Part shown: positions 59,636-64,000 of the stretch, one piece after another
How positions within the stretch are numbered: position 1 is the first letter of the stretch
Layout: each line of letters begins with the position of its first letter
Notes under the pieces: model-generated
Database searches by the model: none
Told to the model about the DNA's origin: nothing
The model's input: only the letters and a program-made list of their open reading frames with translations
Program-made: the position numbers and the translations under genes
Assembly (NCBI RefSeq): GCF_039634365.2
Contig: NZ_CP155079.2
Span: forward strand, 2,976,001-3,040,000
Reading direction: 5' to 3'
DNA length: 64,000 nucleotides
Source of the DNA: Mucilaginibacter sp. PAMB04168
GTDB taxonomy: Bacteria; Bacteroidota; Bacteroidia; Sphingobacteriales; Sphingobacteriaceae

Positions 59636-61120
59636 TCACTTCGTATCTAGCACGGGCTTGATCATGGTTTGCGATACCGCCCAGCCGGTAGCATACATCC
59701 AGCGTGTCATTTTAGCCAACTTAGGTATGTTGATGAATTGCGGCTCATCTTTTGGCGTATGATAATCGGGGTGTAATAAGCTGGTGAAGAATATAGCAGG
59801 AATTCCGGCTTGGGCATAAGGTGCATGATCACTCCGGAAGTACCAGTTCTCAGGATGCTTTGCGTCATCCCATGAGGTATCTATCTTAAATTTGGTTAGC
59901 TGCCTGTTAGCCTGCATAGCCATATCAACCAATGCCGTAGAATTGCGATGTGGAGGTATTGAACCTAATAAAGCCGCTGAATCAATGGAATTACGGCCAA
60001 TCATATCGCCATTCAAAACGGCTATAATACTTTCCTTCTTAACAGTTGGATGCACTGCAAACCAGCGAGAACCGAGCAGCCCCCGCTCCTCCGCCCCATG
60101 CCACACAAATAATGCCGAGCGTCTACCTGGCTTTGCCACCCATGCCTTACCAATGGCCAGCATACCTACAGTTACCGAAGCATTATCATCTGCCCCGTTC
60201 CAAATAGAATCCTGCCCAACGGGGTTGCCAATGCCATCATGATCATGGTGACCGCTAAATAGCACGTATTCATTGCGCAGATTTGCATCTGTACCGCCTG
60301 CCTTGGCAACCACGTTTACCGATGGATATAAAAAGGTTTCCATGACAATGTCAGCACGCATATTGCTGCCTTGTTTAATAGCGCTTTCTAATCCTGAACG
60401 TACCAGTATAACGGGTACAGCTCTTCCGTTACTAAGATTAGTGCGCGTTGTGGTAGTCAGGCCTACGTTTTGGTAAGAACCGTCCTCATAATTATGGCCA
60501 ATAAAAGCAATTCCTTTCTCAGTAATTTCATTTGCTACAAAAATTACAGCAGCCACTCCTCTACGGCGTAACGCCATGCCTTGCTGGCGTATAGCTGATG
60601 CCGTGTAACGATATTCCCACAAGCTCATGCCAGCAGCCGGTAAGGGTTTAGGCGCCTCAATTTTAACTGCTACGATTTTGCCTTGTAAATTGGCTGAGGT
60701 ATCGGCCATGGAGTTAAGCCAGGTGACAGCACCATCCAGGTGGGCATCCACCGGCTGGGTTATCCAAAAATCATTACCCATTTTAAAATTCTGATCGCCT
60801 ACTTGCATAGTGCTCCGGTCGGCAGTTCGGGTACGGCGCATATTGAAGTACTGAAAATAAGTGCCGTCATCACCGGCAGGTTTCAATCCGGCCTGTTGAG
60901 CTTTTTGCGCTACCCAGGCGGCAGCCCGCATTTCATCTTCAGAGCCAGCTCGTCGTCCTCTAAATGCATCGCCGGCCAGCTCAAAAATATCGCGTTTTAA
61001 GTCCGCTTCTTTGATGGACGCCAAGCCGGGTAGATTAGCTGTTGCCGTTTTACTTTGGCCATAACTATTCAATACGATACCAAGTAGTGTAGTAAGGGTA
61101 AATATTCTTCGCATATCCAT
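59636..61120 (-). CDS. Secreted M28-family zinc metallopeptidase
   Basis: A 494-residue protein with a signal peptide (ending near NSYGQ) and a PA-like inserted region (about 120-260). The zinc-site residues of the M28 family are present in FSGHHDHDGIG, NGADDNASV, HGAEERGLLGS and RSDHAPYAQAGIPAIFF. M28 enzymes are mostly aminopeptidases acting in the periplasm or outside the cell. Two ATGs, at 61120 and 61114, are possible. It is upstream of cydA by 139 nt on the same strand, probably a separate transcript. Confidence 0.9.
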   Translation of the reverse strand: MDMRRIFTLTTLLGIVLNSYGQSKTATANLPGLASIKEADLKRDIFELAGDAFRGRRAGSEDEMRAAAWVAQKAQQAGLKPAGDDGTYFQYFNMRRTRTADRSTMQVGDQNFKMGNDFWITQPVDAHLDGAVTWLNSMADTSANLQGKIVAVKIEAPKPLPAAGMSLWEYRYTASAIRQQGMALRRRGVAAVIFVANEITEKGIAFIGHNYEDGSYQNVGLTTTTRTNLSNGRAVPVILVRSGLESAIKQGSNMRADIVMETFLYPSVNVVAKAGGTDANLRNEYVLFSGHHDHDGIGNPVGQDSIWNGADDNASVTVGMLAIGKAWVAKPGRRSALFVWHGAEERGLLGSRWFAVHPTVKKESIIAVLNGDMIGRNSIDSAALLGSIPPHRNSTALVDMAMQANRQLTKFKIDTSWDDAKHPENWYFRSDHAPYAQAGIPAIFFTSLLHPDYHTPKDEPQFINIPKLAKMTRWMYATGWAVSQTMIKPVLDTK

Positions 61121-61234
61121 AACCTTTTGTTACGCCCAAGATATGTTTTTTCGGGCTGTAACGTTTATAACATCTGTATTACATTGCACATATAAGCGGC
61201 GGTTAATGCAAACGTTAATTCGTAAAAATAAATT

Positions 61235-61242
61235 TACCTTTG
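61235..61242 (+). promoter_or_regulatory. Candidate -7 element of the epimerase gene
   Basis: TACCTTTG fully matches TAnnTTTG, 34 nt before the ATG at 61276. An alternative upstream start at 61240 would overlap it, which favours 61276. Confidence 0.4.
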
Positions 61243-61275
61243 TGCCCTTGTGGCCCTGGCCTGTTTAATATTTAT

Positions 61276-62328
61276 ATGAAGATTTTAGTTACCGGTACAG
61301 CTGGTTTTATTGGTTTTTATGTAGCCCAAAGGCTTGCCCGTTTAGGTTTTGATATAGTGGGCGTTGATAACATAAATACCTATTACGATACTGAACTAAA
61401 ACATGGTCGGCTGGAGGCATCGGGCATTGCAACGGCAAGCTTGCGAGACAATGAACCGGTTTGCAGCACGCTTTACCCCAATTACTGCTTTATAAAGCTC
61501 GATATCTCAGACCGGGCGCAGATGGAAAGCCTGTTTAATACTTATAAATTTGATGTAGTTTGCCACCTGGCCGCACAAGCAGGTGTGCGTTATTCTATTA
61601 CCAATCCGCACGATTATGCACTGAGCAATCTTTCGGGTTTTTTAAACATACTGGAAGGCTGCCGCAGTGTACAGGTGAAGCATTTGGTTTACGCCAGCAG
61701 CTCGAGCGTTTACGGACTGAACAGCAACACGCCATTTTCAGTTCACGACGGGGCAGCGCATCCGGTTAGTTTGTATGCAGCCAGCAAAAAAAGCAACGAA
61801 ATGATGGCGCACAGCTACAGCCATCTATACCAGATACCTACCACCGGTTTGCGGTTTTTTACGGTATACGGACCCTGGGGACGGCCGGATATGGCTTATT
61901 TTAAATTTGCCGATGCCATAATAAAAGGTAATCCTATTGATGTGTATAATAATGGCGAAATGCAGCGCGATTTCACTTATGTTGACGATATAGTAGAAGG
62001 GATTATTCGAGTGTTAGACAAGCCTGCTACTGCCAACCCAAAATGGAACAGCCAGCAACCTGATCCTGCCACTTCAAGTGCACCATACAGGTTATATAAT
62101 ATTGGCAACTCCTCCCCGGTTAAGTTAATGAAGTTTATTGAAGCGCTCGAAAATGCAATAGGCAAAAAAGCTGTAATTAATTTACTGCCTATGCAGGCCG
62201 GCGATGTGCTATCTACCGATGCTGATATGAGCGACCTGGAAAAAGAATTTAACTATCATCCGCAAACGGATATACAGGCAGGTATTAACCGATTTGTAAC
62301 TTGGTTTAAGGACTTTTATAAGGTATAA
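61276..62328 (+). CDS. NAD-dependent sugar epimerase, UDP-glucuronate 4-epimerase-like
   Basis: A 350-residue short-chain dehydrogenase/reductase. The NAD-binding TGTAGFIGFYVAQRL opens it. The catalytic Tyr and Lys are in YAASKKSNE, and RFFTVYGPWGRPDMA and DFTYVDDIVEGI are typical of the group that converts UDP-glucuronate to UDP-galacturonate. It may supply UDP-galacturonate or a related sugar for surface polysaccharide. It has no glycan-synthesis neighbours, so that role is inferred. The ATG at 61276 is used. Confidence 0.88.
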   Translation: MKILVTGTAGFIGFYVAQRLARLGFDIVGVDNINTYYDTELKHGRLEASGIATASLRDNEPVCSTLYPNYCFIKLDISDRAQMESLFNTYKFDVVCHLAAQAGVRYSITNPHDYALSNLSGFLNILEGCRSVQVKHLVYASSSSVYGLNSNTPFSVHDGAAHPVSLYAASKKSNEMMAHSYSHLYQIPTTGLRFFTVYGPWGRPDMAYFKFADAIIKGNPIDVYNNGEMQRDFTYVDDIVEGIIRVLDKPATANPKWNSQQPDPATSSAPYRLYNIGNSSPVKLMKFIEALENAIGKKAVINLLPMQAGDVLSTDADMSDLEKEFNYHPQTDIQAGINRFVTWFKDFYKV

Positions 62329-62409
62329 CCACTTGTTTTAAATTGATTATATGCTCTATACAACCGCTGATTGTAGCAACTTTTCAACAATCAATGGAAC
62401 TGTCTGTAA

Positions 62410-62436
62410 TTAAAAGTAATTCATTTTTACTTTTAA
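62410..62436. repeat. Short AT-rich inverted repeat upstream of the alpha/beta hydrolase
   Basis: The arms ttaaaagtaa (62410-62419) and ttacttttaa (62427-62436) are perfect 10-nt inverted repeats around a 7-nt loop, ending 12 nt before the start codon. They may form a weak hairpin near the ribosome-binding site or be an operator; nothing else supports either. Confidence 0.4.
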
Positions 62437-62448
62437 GAATACGGACCT

Positions 62449-63237
62449 ATGAAAAGCACGATCATCCTTATTCATGGCATGTTCCAGAACGCCAAAAGCT
62501 GGGAACCATGGGTAAAACATTTTACTGAAAAAGGTTATAACTGCATTGCCGAATCATGGCCGCTGCATGAAGGCGAGCCTGCCGATTTACGCGCAAATAT
62601 ACCTGCTGGTTTAGGCGAATTACGGCTGGCTGCTATTATTGAGAAATATAGGCAGTTAGCAACTTCCCAAACCGAAAAACCAATACTGATTGGTCACTCT
62701 GTAGGCGGCCTGATTACACAAATATTAGTTAATGAAGGTCTGGCCAAATTAGGCGTTGCTATCAGCTCTGTAGCTCCTAATGCCATGATTACACTGGATT
62801 GGGGATTTACCAAGAATAGCGCGCTGATTACTAACCCATTAAAGGGCGATGATCCTTTTATAATGGATCTGGAAAGCTTTCAAGGGTCTTTTGCCAACAC
62901 CATGAGTATAGAAGCGGTAAAAGAACCGTATGAACGTACTGCTACAAATGATAGCCGTAATGTACTGCGCGATTGTCTTGGTGAAGACGGCAAGGTAGAC
63001 TTGGAATTACCACATGTACCTTTATTATTTATTGCCGGCGAAGAGGATGAAATAATACCTTATGAACTTTGTGAAAAGAATGCAAAAGCATACGATGATG
63101 AATTAAGCTCAACTGAGTTTCGCAAATTTGCAGGTAAGAGCCACTTTATTTGCTGTGAGCCTGGCTATGAAACAGTAATTGAGACAGTTTACAACTGGAT
63201 ACAGCAGAAGGAGGATATGCCTCCTTCTGCTGTATAA
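62449..63237 (+). CDS. Alpha/beta hydrolase
   Basis: A 262-residue cytoplasmic protein. The nucleophile elbow is GHSVGG (about residues 84-89), with ILIHGMFQNAKSWEPW as the oxyanion strand. Candidate acid and base residues are in GEEDEIIPY and GKSHFI. Family members include esterases, lipases and haloperoxidases; no feature fixes the substrate. It follows the epimerase by 120 nt and ends before a strong terminator. Confidence 0.85.
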   Translation: MKSTIILIHGMFQNAKSWEPWVKHFTEKGYNCIAESWPLHEGEPADLRANIPAGLGELRLAAIIEKYRQLATSQTEKPILIGHSVGGLITQILVNEGLAKLGVAISSVAPNAMITLDWGFTKNSALITNPLKGDDPFIMDLESFQGSFANTMSIEAVKEPYERTATNDSRNVLRDCLGEDGKVDLELPHVPLLFIAGEEDEIIPYELCEKNAKAYDDELSSTEFRKFAGKSHFICCEPGYETVIETVYNWIQQKEDMPPSAV

Positions 63238-63276
63238 TTTGCAGTTAATCGTTACCATAGATTACTTAATTAATTA

Positions 63277-63317
63277 AAAGGCCATAAACATTGTACTGTC
63301 AAATGTTTATGGCCTTT
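63277..63317. terminator. Terminator with 16-bp perfect stem after the alpha/beta hydrolase
   Basis: Arms 63277-63292 (aaaggccataaacatt) and 63302-63317 are exact inverted repeats with a 9-nt loop. It lies 40 nt after the hydrolase stop and has a T-run within and after the 3' arm. Confidence 0.8.
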
Positions 63318-63417
63318 ACGCGTAAGGAAGGCTTTCTTAAGATAATTTGGCAGTTTTTTAATTAAATGTTTTACCTTTAGGTTACTTTTAAATTATTGAA
63401 ACCAGCTATATCAACGT

Positions 63418-64000
63418 ATGAAGAAAAAAAGCTTTAGATGGTCTGACGAGAGTGAACCGCACAAACAACGCACAAAAGCCATCATTAAAGAACACCCTGA
63501 ATTACGCCAGCTGATAGGCCGTAATCCGTACACCTTTTTAGTAATCACTTTATGTGTAGGCGTGCAGATAGCCGCAGCTTACTTACTTAGGGATGCTGCT
63601 TGGTATTGGATAGCCCTGGCAGCATACGGCGTTGGTGCTTTTGCCTGCCATACCCTGTTTGTGTGTATACACGAATGTGCCCATAATTTAATTTTTAAAA
63701 ATAAACTGGCCAATACCTGGTCGGGTATTTTTGCGAATTTGCCAACGCTATTACCTAGTGCCGTTTCTTTTCAAAAATATCACTTAAAGCACCATTCTTA
63801 CCAGGGCGTTGAAGCGCTGGATGCTGATATGCCTTTCCACTGGGAGGCCAGATTAATAAACAACTACACCTTTGGAAAAGCTATGTGGCTGTTATTTTAT
63901 CCGATTTTTCAGGCACTTCGTCCCTTCCGCTTAAAAGAAATAAACCTTTTTGATGGTTGGACTGCAGTGAACTGGTTAGTGCAAATTACTTTTACAGGTG
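63418..64000 (+). CDS. Ceramide/sphingolipid delta-4-desaturase-like protein, partial
   Basis: The ATG at 63418 starts a frame of 194 residues that runs off the right edge. The N-terminus RWSDESEPHKQRTKAIIKEHPE and GRNPYTF resemble the start of animal DES1 ceramide desaturases. The first two histidine boxes are present: HECAHN (85-90) and HLKHH (122-126). Membrane helices lie about 38-56 and 62-82. The third box (HxxHH) must lie beyond the edge. These enzymes introduce the 4,5-trans double bond in dihydroceramide. A TTG-N22-TACCTTTA promoter-like pair (63347-63379) lies upstream. The substrate is inferred from the resemblance. Confidence 0.85.
   Translation, partial: MKKKSFRWSDESEPHKQRTKAIIKEHPELRQLIGRNPYTFLVITLCVGVQIAAAYLLRDAAWYWIALAAYGVGAFACHTLFVCIHECAHNLIFKNKLANTWSGIFANLPTLLPSAVSFQKYHLKHHSYQGVEALDADMPFHWEARLINNYTFGKAMWLLFYPIFQALRPFRLKEINLFDGWTAVNWLVQITFTG

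Noticed and set aside
62410..62436. Terminator of the epimerase gene
   Set aside because: The hairpin is only 10 bp of A-T pairs and lies directly before the next start codon, so it is listed as a repeat without a terminator role.

Overview
The window looks like chromosomal DNA from a member of the Bacteroidota, most likely family Sphingobacteriaceae (Mucilaginibacter/Pedobacter-like). The grounds are a SusC/SusD pair heading a polysaccharide-utilisation locus, a gldC gene, a DUF2027-Smr protein, 7TMR-DISM and CheR/CheB-hybrid-kinase signalling proteins, moderate GC, and several TAnnTTTG (-7) promoter elements typical of this phylum. The genus is an inference; no rRNA or tRNA gene is visible.

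Layout. (1) 1-5930, minus strand: a System I cytochrome c maturation cluster (ccmB, a carboxypeptidase-regulatory-domain protein, ccmC, ccmD-like, a Glu/Leu-type dehydrogenase, ccmE, and ccmF cut by the window edge). (2) 5972-6511: a DNA methyltransferase-repair gene (ogt). (3) 6522-13336, minus: two hybrid histidine kinases flanking a CheB/CheR pair, a phosphorelay block without chemotaxis genes. (4) 13475-16367, minus: small membrane proteins, gldC and a RhlE-type helicase; then an acyltransferase and a FtsX-type permease on plus. (5) 20257-41388: a large carbohydrate region. A minus-strand operon runs susC-susD-fasciclin-like lipoprotein-GH3-two alginate-lyase-fold proteins-GH88. It converges on a plus-strand set (PL6-like lyase, a 7TM sensor fused to a transposase-type zinc ribbon, a GH2 with a glucuronidase-like NxK motif, and uxuA). 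A GH5-CBM6 enzyme lies beside it. Together these suggest use of a beta-linked uronic-acid polymer such as glucuronan or a mixed uronate glycan, with glucuronate entering metabolism through mannonate. (6) 42166-50297: an alpha-2-macroglobulin / penicillin-binding protein 1C pair. (7) 50294-64000: fabF, DUF2027-Smr, a sphingomyelin-synthase-like PAP2 protein, mqo, a spore-photoproduct-lyase-like radical SAM protein, cydAB, an M28 peptidase, a UDP-glucuronate-epimerase-like gene, an alpha/beta hydrolase, and the start of a ceramide delta-4-desaturase-like gene.

The most interesting points are: the fusion of a 7TMR-DISM receptor to an IS1595-type zinc ribbon and helix-turn-helix inside the carbohydrate region; the eukaryote-like sphingolipid pair (SMS-like PAP2 protein and DES1-like desaturase); the CXXXY-type CcmE, in which Cys replaces the usual haem-binding His; and a perfect hairpin inside the PUL operon that could set different expression of the import genes and the enzymes. 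Several long perfect inverted repeats act plausibly as bidirectional terminators.
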